Part shown: positions 9,050 through 17,548 of the stretch, piece by piece
Layout: each line of letters begins with the position of its first letter
Numbering within the stretch: the first letter of the stretch is position 1
NCBI GenBank assembly: GCA_963708455.1
Contig: CAVPSQ010000005.1
Location: 248,001-312,000 of the forward strand
Origin: CAIMUS01 sp963708455
GTDB taxonomy: Bacteria > Pseudomonadota > Gammaproteobacteria > Competibacterales > Competibacteraceae
Direction: 5' to 3'
DNA length: 64,000 nucleotides
Program-made: the position numbers and the translations under genes
The notes under the pieces: generated by a model
Seen by the model: the letters and a program-made list of their open reading frames with translations, nothing else
The model's database searches: none
What the model was told of the DNA's origin: nothing

Positions 9050-10156
9050 ATGAGCTTTCGTTATCTGTTTTCCCCTTATGAATTAGGCGACCTCACTCTC
9101 CCCAACCGGGTGGTGATGGCGCCGCTGACCCGGTCACGGGCGATCAACCCGGAACTGGCCCCGACTGCGCTGGCGGCCGAGTACTATGCACAGCGCGCCT
9201 CGGCCGGCCTGATCGTTTCCGAAGGCACGCCCGTATCGTTGCAGGCCCGGGGGTACGCCTATACACCCGGCATCTATAGTGAAGCGCACATTGCCGGCTG
9301 GCAGCAGATCACCGCAGCAGTACACCAGCAGGGCGGGCGGATATTCATGCAGCTCTGGCATTGCGGACGCATCAGTCACCATACCCTGCGTGTGGACGGT
9401 TCGCCACCGGTCGGGCCGAGCGCCATCGCGGCGCCGACCAAAACCTACGGCCTCGACCCGGCAACGGGCGCAGCCGTGCTGCTGCCCTGTGATCCGCCGC
9501 GTACCCTGAGCACCACCGAGGTCACAGCCATAGTCGCCGATTTCGCCCAGGCGGCCCGCAATGCTCTGGCGGCAGGCTGTGACGGGGTCGAGATCCACGG
9601 CGCCAATGGCTATTTGTTCGATCAGTTCCGCTGTCCGTTTTTAAATGACCGCCGCGACGATTATGGCGGCTCCCTGGAAAACCGCTGCCGGCTGTTGCTG
9701 GAAACCACGGCGGCGGTCGCTCAGGCAGTCGGTCCGGAGCGAGTCGGCGTGCGGCTGGCGCCACTCGGCACGGCCAACGGTATGCAGATCGATCCGCAGC
9801 CTCTGGAAACCTATGGCTATCTGGTGAGCGAACTGGATCGCCTGAGCGTCGCCTATGTGCATATTTACGATCAATCCAGCAGTTGGATTCACCAGCCCGA
9901 CGATGCCCTGCTGCGCCACCTGCGCGCCAGCTTCACGCGGGCCTTGATTCTCTGCGGCGGGTTCACTACCGCGCGGGCGGAGGCGGCCCTGCAAGCCGGC
10001 TCCGGTGATCTGGTCGCTTTTGGCAAGCTGTACATTTCCAATCCCGATCTGGTCGAGCGCTTCCGGGGGGATTTCGAACTGGCTCCCTACGATACCCGGA
10101 CGTTCTATACCGGCGGGGCGACCGGTTATGTGGATTATCCGCCATTCACCGCCTGA
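9050..10156 (+). CDS. Old Yellow Enzyme family NADH:flavin oxidoreductase
   Basis: An FMN-dependent ene-reductase of the OYE/NemA family, 368 residues from the ATG at 9050, which aligns with the usual family start (MSFRYLFSPYELGDLTLPNRVVMAPLTRSR). An upstream in-frame ATG at 8981 would add an unrelated 23-residue extension. FMN and substrate residues are visible: Thr in APLTRSR, QLWHCGR, the His/Asn pair in EIHGANGYLFDQF, and NDRRDDYGGSLENR. The barrel closes with LILCGGFT and LVAFGKLYISNPDL. Such enzymes reduce alpha,beta-unsaturated carbonyls, nitroesters or maleimides. The natural substrate is not evident. It diverges from the hydrolase-mlaA operon across 261 bp. Confidence 0.9.
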   Translation: MSFRYLFSPYELGDLTLPNRVVMAPLTRSRAINPELAPTALAAEYYAQRASAGLIVSEGTPVSLQARGYAYTPGIYSEAHIAGWQQITAAVHQQGGRIFMQLWHCGRISHHTLRVDGSPPVGPSAIAAPTKTYGLDPATGAAVLLPCDPPRTLSTTEVTAIVADFAQAARNALAAGCDGVEIHGANGYLFDQFRCPFLNDRRDDYGGSLENRCRLLLETTAAVAQAVGPERVGVRLAPLGTANGMQIDPQPLETYGYLVSELDRLSVAYVHIYDQSSSWIHQPDDALLRHLRASFTRALILCGGFTTARAEAALQAGSGDLVAFGKLYISNPDLVERFRGDFELAPYDTRTFYTGGATGYVDYPPFTA

Positions 10157-10620
10157 ACCCTGGCCGGAGGGACCGAGGTCCCTCCGGGGAGCGTCGGCGT
10201 CCCCGCCGGCTCCGACGGCACAGCCGATGCCGGGTTTAGGGCAGGGGATGCCGCCCAACCGGGCCCGTGATCGAGAAGCACAAAAAAATTTTTCCAGTAG
10301 GGGGATAGCCAGGACGTTGCCTGCAAATCTTTGTAAAGTCATCAGGGCCCTGGAGGAAGTATATAAGTGATTGAAAATCAAGAAACTATGTACAAGGAGC
10401 CAAAGCACCGCTGGCGCAGTTACGGGATTTGTGGCTTAGAGCGCGGCAATCGGGATGTAGCGACAAGGGCATTGTTGTTCTACCATCTTCTTTGGAAGCA
10501 CTCTAAAATAGAATTCAACAGGCCGTTGCCAGGGCAGGATGCAGAGGGAGGAGCCGCTATGCTCTTGCAAGGTCGGGAAATGCCTTCATCTGTTTCAGCC
10601 CGTTTCACCGGAGATCATCA
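10157..10620. other. Intergenic region with terminator-like hairpin
   Basis: This 464-base gap has a GGAGGGAC/GTCCCTCC hairpin at 10165-10184, right after the OYE stop, and a partial copy of the GCGCCGGCGTCC repeat family at 10186-10210. The rest (10260-10620) contains A-rich sequence and ORFs that I do not consider real. It probably holds the promoter of the SWIB gene. Confidence 0.4.
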
Positions 10621-10972
10621 ATGGCCAAACCTAAGAACCCAGGCAGTACCGAAAAAAAGAGCACCAGCAAGACGGCTCCCAGCCGTCCCGCCAGCAGCAC
10701 GAGTACCGATACCACCAAACAGAAACAGGCCCGCGGCGGCATCGCCCAATTGGTCACGCCCAGTCCCGAACTGGCTGCCATCGTGGGTAAAGAGCCCCTG
10801 TCTCGCGCCAACCTGACCAAACAGGTGTGGGACTACATCAAGAGCCACAATCTGCAGGATGCCCAGGACCGGCGCCAGATCAACGCCGACGATAAATTGA
10901 GAACAGGTGCTGGGGAAAGATAAGGTGTCCATGTTCGAGATGACCAAACTCATCAATCAACACGTCAAGTAA
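10621..10972 (+). pseudogene. SWIB/MDM2-domain protein with a one-base frameshift
   Basis: The frame from 10621 gives a Lys/Ser/Thr-rich N-terminus, then the SWIB fold (LVTPSPELAAIVG, LSRANLTKQVWDYIKSHNLQD, RRQINADDKL) before drifting out of frame after ADDKLR and stopping at 10923. The next frame, from 10907, supplies the missing end: VLGKDKVSMFEMTKLINQHVK, stopping at 10972. One extra base between about 10900 and 10906 explains both. Bacterial SWIB proteins are small DNA-topology-associated proteins of unclear role. Whether this is a real mutation or an assembly error cannot be told here. Confidence 0.75.
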
Positions 10973-10978
10973 GCGCTC

Positions 10979-11008
10979 TCCGCCCCCGCGCGGCCCGAGC
11001 GCGGGGGC
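10979..11008. terminator. Strong GC hairpin after the SWIB gene
   Basis: GCCCCCGCGC pairs with GCGCGGGGGC around a seven-base loop immediately downstream of the SWIB stop. It lacks a following T-run, so it may be a partial terminator or a transcript-stabilising structure. Confidence 0.4.
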
Positions 11009-11198
11009 CGGCAGCGGCAGGCGCCTATCCGGCCGAATCACTTCACCAACTGTGCGACTGCTGGCAAGCAAGCCCTGGATAGCCCTATCCGGGGCTTAAT
11101 TTTATGGGCGTCGCTGCTCGATCTGCTGGCGCCCGCTCACAGCTTGCAAAGCTGGAGGCGGTGGAATCCTATCTGGCTAAGCTGTAAGGCAAGCTGAC

Positions 11199-11609
11199 AT
11201 GAGAATATCCCAGCAGGTCGAGATTCCCGACGATGAAATAGACCTGTATCCCATTCGTGCCCAGGGCGCCGGCGGACAGCATGTCAATAAAGTCTCTACG
11301 GCGATACATTTGCGTTTCGATATCCGACGTTCTTCATTGCCGGATAGCTACAAAGATAAACTGCTATCGCTTAAGGACCGACGTATTTCGAACCAAGGCG
11401 TGCTTATCATCAAAGCACAACAGTTTCGCAGTCAGCAGCAAAATCAGGAGGATGCGCTCAATCGATTGCAGCGCCTGATCCTGAGCGTTGCGACGCCTCG
11501 TAAACACCGCAAAGCGACTCAGCCAACCCGTGGCTCTGAGACCAGACGTCTGGATAACAAAAACAGACGCGGACAACTGAAACGGCTGAGAAGCCGTATT
11601 GTCGATTAA
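11199..11609 (+). CDS. arfB: Alternative ribosome-rescue factor / peptidyl-tRNA hydrolase ArfB
   Basis: ArfB (YaeJ) frees ribosomes stalled on mRNAs without a stop codon by hydrolysing peptidyl-tRNA. The 136-residue protein has the catalytic GGQ motif in RAQGAGGQHVNKVSTAIHLR (GGQ at about 25-27) and the long basic C-terminal tail (RKHRKATQPTRGSETRRL, then NKNRRGQLKRLRSRI) that enters the mRNA channel. Length and tail distinguish it from true release factors, which are much longer. It is a single gene. The AT-rich stretch downstream (11610-11760) contrasts with its surroundings. Confidence 0.93.
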   Translation: MRISQQVEIPDDEIDLYPIRAQGAGGQHVNKVSTAIHLRFDIRRSSLPDSYKDKLLSLKDRRISNQGVLIIKAQQFRSQQQNQEDALNRLQRLILSVATPRKHRKATQPTRGSETRRLDNKNRRGQLKRLRSRIVD

Positions 11610-11810
11610 GCTGTTGTTATAGTGATCTACTCAATATAGTATAATTTGTTAAATTAAAAAATAGCAGATTGATGAAGAATGTTATGAAGATCAATTAGTT
11701 TCGTAAAGCATTAGATTTCAGAATTTCTGAAAATAGAATCATATTATAATGACTTATGCGTATAACTATAATGGTAGCACAGCCTTATCCATTTGCCACC
11801 GGCAGTAGTG
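11610..11810. other. AT-rich intergenic stretch
   Basis: The sequence after arfB is markedly AT-rich (runs such as TTAAATTAAAAAATAG) compared with the GC-rich flanks. No ORF or RNA gene is recognised. It could be a remnant of inserted DNA. Confidence 0.35.
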
Positions 11811-11898
11811 GTAGCCCGGATGCAGGCCAAAGACCTGAATCCGAGGGTGGGTGTGGAACCCGGATTGCGCTCCGCAAGCTCCGCTCCATCCGGGCTAC
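11811..11898. repeat. Inverted repeat bounded by GTAGCCCGGATG
   Basis: GTAGCCCGGATG at 11811-11822 is the perfect reverse complement of CATCCGGGCTAC at 11887-11898, so the 88-base segment can fold on itself. This type of TAGCCCGGAT palindrome is widespread between genes in Gammaproteobacteria. No protein is encoded. Confidence 0.6.
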
Positions 11899-11909
11899 GC
11901 GGGCTCGTA

Positions 11910-12002
11910 GGTTGACCGCAAAGGGCCGGCGAGGACGCCGGCGCTCCCAGGGTCGGGCAGACTGACCACAAAGGGCCGGCGAAGACCCCGGCGCTCCCAG
12001 GA
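11910..12002. repeat. Tandem GCCGGCGAGGACGCCGGCGCTCCCAG repeats
   Basis: Two direct copies (about 11910-11952 and 11963-12002) share the consensus ACCRCAAAGGGCCGGCGARGACSCCGGCGCTCCCAGG. The same motif forms an inverted pair at 32646-32763 and a partial copy at 10186-10210. It is a dispersed intergenic family in this genome. Confidence 0.6.
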
Positions 12003-12004
12003 AA

Positions 12005-12051
12005 AGCCCCCTAAAAAACAAACCCCGGTGTCCTGTGAGCAGACACCGGGG
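12005..12051 (-). terminator. Rho-independent terminator of the formate dehydrogenase operon
   Basis: Read on the minus strand, CCCCGGTGTC and GACACCGGGG form a 10-bp stem with a nine-base loop, followed by TTTGTTTTTTA. It lies 40 bases beyond the stop of the last gene of the operon. Confidence 0.75.
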
Positions 12052-12090
12052 TAGCGGAGACGCAACCCGCGTCTCCGCCGATTTGAAGGT

Positions 12091-13236
12091 TTAATGCGCC
12101 GGTTGATGTTCTTCCCGCACCGGCATGTTCTCGCTGATGAAGACCACGGCTAGCACGCCCGCGGCCACCAGACCTATGCTGACTACCCATTCCGACCAGG
12201 CGGGAATATACGTGGAGTTCGGAGTGAACATGCCGATCATGCTCACGTTCACCCGGTTGAGAATGACGCCCAGTACCACCAGCGTGGCGGCGGTGAACAG
12301 CCGTCCCGGCGACTCGCGCCAGGCGCGGCTGAACAGCATGATCGCCGGCAGTGCCAGCCCGAGACCCACTTCGACCAGGAACGATCCGGATTGCAGCGAG
12401 CCTTCCAGTGCCGCACTCAGCGAGCCGCGCACGGCCAGATCGGTCAGTCTTACCGCCAGCGTCAGCAACAGCAGCCAGGGCAGCGGCTTCGCCAGATCCC
12501 CCAGCAACTGGTTGTCCAGCGGGTGCCTGAGCAGCCAGCCGCTCAGCACCGACTCGAAAATGACCATCGCGAAGCCCACACAGACCGCGGTCAGCAGGAA
12601 GTTCAGCGGCAGAATAGGCGACCACCACAGTTCATGCAGCCGATGGCCCATCATCAGGAACAGCGAGCCCAGCGACGACTGATGCAAGGTGGACAGGATG
12701 ATGCCGGCCACGATAAATACCGGCATGGCCTTACGCAGCAGTTGCAGCGGCCGCCGCAACCCGAACCGCTCCAGCGGAATCGGCAGGAATTCCACGAACA
12801 GCACGGTGGTGTACAGAATCACGCACCAGGCCACTTCGAACATGAAGGAGTGCAGATTCCACATGTAGATCGGGTGGTAGATGCGCCAGGGTAGACCGAG
12901 GTCGCCGAGCAGACCCACGATAGCCAGCAGGTAACCGACAAAGGCCGTCAGTACGGCCGGCCGCAGGAAGGGATGAAAGCGCTCGCGGCCGATCACTTCG
13001 ATGAAAAAGGCCATGGTGAAACCGCCGGCCGCCAGGGCCACGCCGGTCATCATGTCGAAACCGATCCACAGTCCCCACGGAAAATCATCCCGCAGATTGG
13101 TGCTCGCGCCCAGCCCTACGGCGAAACGCCAGCCCAGCACGCCGATGCCCGCCACGGCGAGCAGCAGCAGTACCAGGCGCGACACGGTGATAGGAAATGT
13201 CCAGCCGGAACGGCCGGTAGTCGCTTGAATGCTCAT
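12091..13236 (-). CDS. NrfD/HybB-type membrane anchor of formate dehydrogenase
   Basis: A 381-residue integral membrane protein of the NrfD/HybB (PsrC-like) family with about ten helices. It receives electrons from the Fe-S subunit and passes them to quinone. Family features are FPWGLWIGFDMMTGVALAAGGF near residues 53-75, LPWRIYHPIYMWNLHSFMFEV and ILSTLHQSSLGSLFLMM. It replaces the cytochrome b556 subunit (FdnI) found in E. coli formate dehydrogenase-N. The start overlaps the fdnH-like stop by four bases, so the two are translationally coupled. No haem ligands are expected in this family. Confidence 0.88.
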   Translation of the reverse strand: MSIQATTGRSGWTFPITVSRLVLLLLAVAGIGVLGWRFAVGLGASTNLRDDFPWGLWIGFDMMTGVALAAGGFTMAFFIEVIGRERFHPFLRPAVLTAFVGYLLAIVGLLGDLGLPWRIYHPIYMWNLHSFMFEVAWCVILYTTVLFVEFLPIPLERFGLRRPLQLLRKAMPVFIVAGIILSTLHQSSLGSLFLMMGHRLHELWWSPILPLNFLLTAVCVGFAMVIFESVLSGWLLRHPLDNQLLGDLAKPLPWLLLLTLAVRLTDLAVRGSLSAALEGSLQSGSFLVEVGLGLALPAIMLFSRAWRESPGRLFTAATLVVLGVILNRVNVSMIGMFTPNSTYIPAWSEWVVSIGLVAAGVLAVVFISENMPVREEHQPAH

Positions 13237-14075
13237 CGTTCAGCTCCTTCCTGCGTTGTCTGAGATTCCGCGGCCGCCAGTTGTTGTTCGGCCTCGATCT
13301 TTTTCCGGCGCGCGGAGAGCGCAAAGGTCCCGCTCAGAAACGCACCGAAACCCGCCACCCACCAGGGAAGCAACTTCATCACCCGTTCGCCATGCATGGC
13401 CAGGCTGTGTGGCGCCACCTCTGGAAAGCCCAGTTGCGCGAACGGAATCGCGGACAGGTACATGACGCTCGTGCCACCGGCTTCCTTTTCGCCGTAAATA
13501 TGATCGACGTAGCGGTCGGGATGCTGGGTGATGCGGGCGCGAGCCTCAGCCAGCAAATCTTCCCGGCGACCGAAGCGCAGGGCGCCGGTGGGACAGGCGC
13601 CGACGCAGGCGGGCACCTTGCCCAGTTGCATGCGGTCGTTGCACAGGGTGCACTTGCGCACGAAGGGCACGGGACTCTGCCATTCGTAACTGGGCACCGA
13701 CCAGGCGCAGGCCATCATGCAATAACGGCAGCCGATGCACTTATCGGCATCGTAAGCCACCGCGCCATTGGGCTGCTTTTGCAGCGCGCCCACCGGACAG
13801 ACCGACGCGCAGGCCGGCTCGTTGCAGTGCATGCAGCCACGTTTGGCGAAAGTCCAGTGCAGATCACCGTTCGGGTCTTCGGTTTCGGTAAAGGTGATCA
13901 GGGTGAAGGTATCGGCGGACAAGTTCGGCGGGTTCTGATAGCCGGGTCCCCCGAAGAAAGTGGTCTGTTCCGCGTTCAGTCCGTTCCACTGCTTGCAGGC
14001 CACCTGACAGCCGCGACATCCCATGCATTTGGTGGTGTCGATCAGCATGCCCATGCGTTCGGACGAATCTGTCAT
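13233..14075 (-). CDS. Formate dehydrogenase iron-sulfur (beta) subunit
   Basis: A 280-residue electron-transfer subunit with four [4Fe-4S] cluster motifs in order: CMGCRGCQVACK, CMHCNEPACASVCP, CIGCRYCMMACAW and CTLCNDRMQLGKVPACVGACP. A single hydrophobic helix near residues 232-252 (LLPWWVAGFGAFLSGTFAL) anchors it in the membrane, as in FdnH. It links the catalytic alpha subunit to the NrfD-type anchor. It starts 30 bases after the alpha-subunit stop. Close relatives serve DMSO and polysulfide reductases, but the neighbouring catalytic subunit fixes this one as formate dehydrogenase. Confidence 0.92.
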   Translation of the reverse strand: MTDSSERMGMLIDTTKCMGCRGCQVACKQWNGLNAEQTTFFGGPGYQNPPNLSADTFTLITFTETEDPNGDLHWTFAKRGCMHCNEPACASVCPVGALQKQPNGAVAYDADKCIGCRYCMMACAWSVPSYEWQSPVPFVRKCTLCNDRMQLGKVPACVGACPTGALRFGRREDLLAEARARITQHPDRYVDHIYGEKEAGGTSVMYLSAIPFAQLGFPEVAPHSLAMHGERVMKLLPWWVAGFGAFLSGTFALSARRKKIEAEQQLAAAESQTTQEGAER

Positions 14076-14104
14076 CGTCTGTTCCTCTTCTTTATATCCC
14101 GCTC

Positions 14105-17100
14105 CTACGCTTTACGCAGGTCGCACAGGAAAGCTTTGTATTCGGGGATCGTGGTGTTGGCGTCGCCCACGTGCGGAGTCAGCAGGTTGGCACTGTCCCC
14201 GGTGGCGATGCCGGCATAACCCCAGTGCCAGGGCAGGCCGATCTGATGCGTCTGCTTGCCGGCGATGGTCATGGGCTTGAACCGCTTGGTCACCAGTGCG
14301 TAGGCGGTCAGGCTACCGCGAGCCGAGCTGACCGCCACCCGGTCGCCGTTCTTGACGCCCTTCTCCCGCGCCAGCTCCTCCGACAGCTCCACGAACATGT
14401 CGGGTTGCAATTCCGCCAGCCAGGGCAGATTGCGGGTCATCGCGCCGGCCTGCCAATGCTCGGTCAGCCGGTAGGTGGTGGCCACGATGGGGAAGCGGTC
14501 GGGTGTGCCCGTCTCCTTCTCCCGATTGCGCCACAAGCCCATCTCTATCGCCGGATTAAAGGCTTGCGAATTAAGCAGGTTGCGTACCGGCGATTCGTAC
14601 GGCTCGTAGTGTTCGGGCATGGGGCCGTCGACAGGCACCGGCGAGAACAGGTAGGCGTGACCCTCCGGATTCATGATGAAGGAGTAGCGGCCATCGGCGC
14701 CAGAGGCCAGCGGCGGCCAGGGACCATCGGGCACGTCGCCTTCCCAGGCTTTTTTCTCCGCATTCCAGCGCACCACCCATTTCTGCGGGGCGTACGGACG
14801 TCCCTCGGCGTCGCAGGAGGCACGGTTGTAGAGGATGCGGCGGTTGACCGGCCAGGCCCAGGCCCATTTCGGATAGAGGCCGAGGTTGTTGGCGGCGTCG
14901 GTTTTGTCCCGCCGAGCCATCATATTGCCGGTCTTGGGATCGGCGCTGACATATGAGCCGGCCATGACCCAACAGTCACAGGCGGTGCGGCCGTCGTCGG
15001 TCAGGAAGGCGAAGGAGGGTACCTGATCGCCCTTTTTGAAGGATTTGCCCTGCGCCGGGAACTCGGCGTCAGCAGTGAAATAGCCGTTGACCTCGCGGGC
15101 GACTTTATGTGGGCTGGCGCCGTGGCGGCCCGGTTCATCGTAATCCCAGGTCAGGTGCACGATCGGTTCGGGGAACACGCCGCCGGCGGCATATTCCTTT
15201 TTAAGCGCCTGCATCAGGTCGGTCATGATGTCCAGATCCGGCCTGGCGTCTCCGGGGGCTTCCTGCGCTTTATAACGCCACTGCGCCCAGCGGCCCGAGT
15301 TGGTGACGCTGCCTTCTTTTTCGACCGACGCGGCGGCCGGGAAGAAGAAGACCTCAGTCTTGATCGCGGCGGCATCCACACCCGGGCGCTTCCAGAAAAT
15401 CGAGGTGTCGGTTTCCCACAAATCCATACAGGCCAGCCAGTCCAGCCGGCCCAGGGCCTCGCGTTCGGTGTTGGCATTGGGACCACCCACCGCCGGGTTT
15501 TGGCCCCACAACAGCGCGCCCTTGACTTCGCCGGCCAGCATGCGCTCGAAGATGGCGATATGAGAATAATTGCGGTCGCGCTTGGGCAGGTAGTCGTAAG
15601 CGAAATTGTTATCCGCGGTCGCCTGGTCGCCCCACCAGGCTTTCAGCAGGCTGACCAGATACTTGGGCCGGTTCTGCCACCAGTTGGGGGAACGCGGATC
15701 GGCATATTGGGGTGTGTTGCGCTCCCGGTAGACCGCCAGCGACACATCCTGATCGGTCGGCGCAGGCAGGTAGCCGGGCAGCAGATGATACAGCAGCCCC
15801 GCGTCGCTACTGCCCTGAACATTGCTTTCACCACGCATGGCGTTGATGCCACCGCCGGCCAGGCCGATATTGCCGAGCAACAGTTGCATGACCGAATAGG
15901 CGCGGATGTTCTGAGTGCCGTGCGTGTGCTGGGTCGTGCCCATCGCGTACAACATGGTCATGGTCTTGTCGGGCGCGGCGGTTTGGGCCACCAGCTCGCA
16001 CACCTTCAGGAAAGCATCCTCGGGCATGCCGGTGACGGAACTAACCAGTTCCGGGGTATAACGGGCGTAATGGCGCTTGATGACCTGATAGACGCTGCGG
16101 GGGTTCTCCAGCGTCAGGTCCTTGATGACCTGACCGGAGGCATCCTTCTCGAAGCCCCAGGTGCTCTTGTCGTACTTGCGGGTGGTGCCGTTATAGCCGG
16201 TGAACAGACCTTCGTTGAAATCATAGCCCGCGGTGACCAGGAAGGCCGCGTTGGTATGGTTCAGAACGTAGTCTTTCTGAATCTTGTCATGGGTCAGCAG
16301 GTAATTGATGACGCCGCCGATAAAGGCGATATCGGTGCCGGAGCGCATCGGTGCGTACAGGTCCGACACCGCGGCGGTGCGGGTGAAACGCGGGTCGATG
16401 GTGACGACCTTGGCGCCACGCTCCTTGGCTTTGGTGACCCAGCGGAACGACATCGGATGGTTTTCGGCCGGGTTGCTGCCGATGACCATGATCACATCGG
16501 CGTGCTGGATGTCGATCCAGTGATTGGTCATGGCGCCGCGCCCGAAGCTGGCCGCCAGCCCGGCGACAGTGGAGCTATGGCACAGCCGCGCCTGATGATC
16601 GAGGTTGACGATGCCGAGCGCGCGGGCAAATTTGGCCAGGGTCATGCACTCTTCGGTATCCAGCGCGGCGCCGCCAAAATTGGCGATGCCGAGCGTGCGG
16701 TTGACCGGCACGCCGTCTTTATTGACGCGCACAAACGATTCGTCGCGGGTCTTCTTGATCCGCTGGGCCACCTGCTCGACGGCCCATTCATAGGGTTTTT
16801 CTTCCCAGTCGGAAGCGCCTGGAGCGCGGTAGAGCACCTTGCCGGCGCGACGCTCATTGACTGCCACCTGGTACAGCGCCGCCCCCTTGCTGCACAGCGC
16901 GCCTTCGTTGATGGGATGGTCGGGGTCGCCTTCGGTGTTGATCACCTTGCCGTCGCGGGTGCTGACCACGATGCCGCAGCCGCAACCGCAATAGGGACAA
17001 ATGGTAGTGGTTTCGGTGGTGGCTTCCAGCTTGTTAGCAGTCGCCACGGTCGAGGTCTCGGCTTCGACCAGCGCTGGCAGTCCGGCCACCGAAGTGCCCG

Positions 17101-17143
17101 CCGCGCCACCTACCATTAATTTGAGTAAGGATCGTCTTCTCAT
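14105..17143 (-). CDS. Formate dehydrogenase catalytic (alpha) subunit, cysteine form
   Basis: A periplasmic molybdenum or tungsten bis-MGD enzyme that oxidises formate to CO2. The ATG at 17143 follows GAGGAG at good spacing and opens a Tat signal (MRRRSLLKLMVGGAAG), so a longer frame from 17212 is rejected. The N-terminal [4Fe-4S] motif is CPYCGCGC plus Cys84. The active-site segment reads DHQARLCHSSTVAGLA, with Cys188-His189 where E. coli FdnG has selenocysteine-His. GRGAMTNHWIDIQHAD and HPMSFRWVTKAKERGAKVV follow as in the family. Length of about 1012 residues fits. It leads the operon with the Fe-S and NrfD subunits. fdhE lies upstream. Confidence 0.95.
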   Translation of the reverse strand: MRRRSLLKLMVGGAAGTSVAGLPALVEAETSTVATANKLEATTETTTICPYCGCGCGIVVSTRDGKVINTEGDPDHPINEGALCSKGAALYQVAVNERRAGKVLYRAPGASDWEEKPYEWAVEQVAQRIKKTRDESFVRVNKDGVPVNRTLGIANFGGAALDTEECMTLAKFARALGIVNLDHQARLCHSSTVAGLAASFGRGAMTNHWIDIQHADVIMVIGSNPAENHPMSFRWVTKAKERGAKVVTIDPRFTRTAAVSDLYAPMRSGTDIAFIGGVINYLLTHDKIQKDYVLNHTNAAFLVTAGYDFNEGLFTGYNGTTRKYDKSTWGFEKDASGQVIKDLTLENPRSVYQVIKRHYARYTPELVSSVTGMPEDAFLKVCELVAQTAAPDKTMTMLYAMGTTQHTHGTQNIRAYSVMQLLLGNIGLAGGGINAMRGESNVQGSSDAGLLYHLLPGYLPAPTDQDVSLAVYRERNTPQYADPRSPNWWQNRPKYLVSLLKAWWGDQATADNNFAYDYLPKRDRNYSHIAIFERMLAGEVKGALLWGQNPAVGGPNANTEREALGRLDWLACMDLWETDTSIFWKRPGVDAAAIKTEVFFFPAAASVEKEGSVTNSGRWAQWRYKAQEAPGDARPDLDIMTDLMQALKKEYAAGGVFPEPIVHLTWDYDEPGRHGASPHKVAREVNGYFTADAEFPAQGKSFKKGDQVPSFAFLTDDGRTACDCWVMAGSYVSADPKTGNMMARRDKTDAANNLGLYPKWAWAWPVNRRILYNRASCDAEGRPYAPQKWVVRWNAEKKAWEGDVPDGPWPPLASGADGRYSFIMNPEGHAYLFSPVPVDGPMPEHYEPYESPVRNLLNSQAFNPAIEMGLWRNREKETGTPDRFPIVATTYRLTEHWQAGAMTRNLPWLAELQPDMFVELSEELAREKGVKNGDRVAVSSARGSLTAYALVTKRFKPMTIAGKQTHQIGLPWHWGYAGIATGDSANLLTPHVGDANTTIPEYKAFLCDLRKA

Positions 17144-17548
17144 GGCTTCAAATCTCCTCGATGGTTTTATTTCCCTAAGATTTACGGATGTCGTTGTCAT
17201 TAAAGCAACCACCGTGCCACTTGCCGCAATGCAGCAAAGTTAAAAAAAGTTAAGTTGTTTCAAGATGATCCAGATTAATTCTGAAGCTTAGGGTGGGGTT
17301 AGAAAAACCAATTCTTTTGCAATGCAGCAAACGGACTCATCGCTCAAACCCTGTCTGGTTTGCCGGGCGCGGCTTTCAGCTTGCGCGAAGTCAGAATATT
17401 TTTATAAATATCAAATAATTAAAAGTATGTAGCGAAGGCGGGGAGGGCGGTTTGCAGAAATGCAAGCGGGGATTTGCAACCGTGCCAACGGGTATGGCGG
17501 GCGACAGTAAGAAGGGGATGGGCAGGAGTGTATAGCGTGAATGTGGCG
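17144..17548. promoter_or_regulatory. Upstream region of the formate dehydrogenase operon with two 13-bp direct repeats
   Basis: The 405-base gap between fdhE and the alpha subunit holds GCAATGCAGCAAA at 17226-17238 and again at 17319-17331, 93 bases apart (about nine helical turns). Both lie upstream of the operon. AT-rich sequence (17395-17430) lies further up. The repeats are candidates for regulator binding, but no known operator is recognised. Confidence 0.4.

Noticed and set aside
10367..10816. A 149-codon ORF ahead of and overlapping the SWIB gene
   Set aside because: It overlaps the better-supported SWIB frame, and its second half is that gene read in another frame.
11104..11187. A 27-codon ORF (MGVAARSAG...SYLAKL) before arfB
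   Set aside because: Too short and without a convincing ribosome-binding site. It could be a gene tail, but no family is recognised.
15107..17119. A 670-codon plus-strand ORF opposite the formate dehydrogenase gene
   Set aside because: It is the mirror of a GC-rich coding strand with strong codon bias. It shows no domain, and the minus-strand gene has clear catalytic motifs over the same bases.
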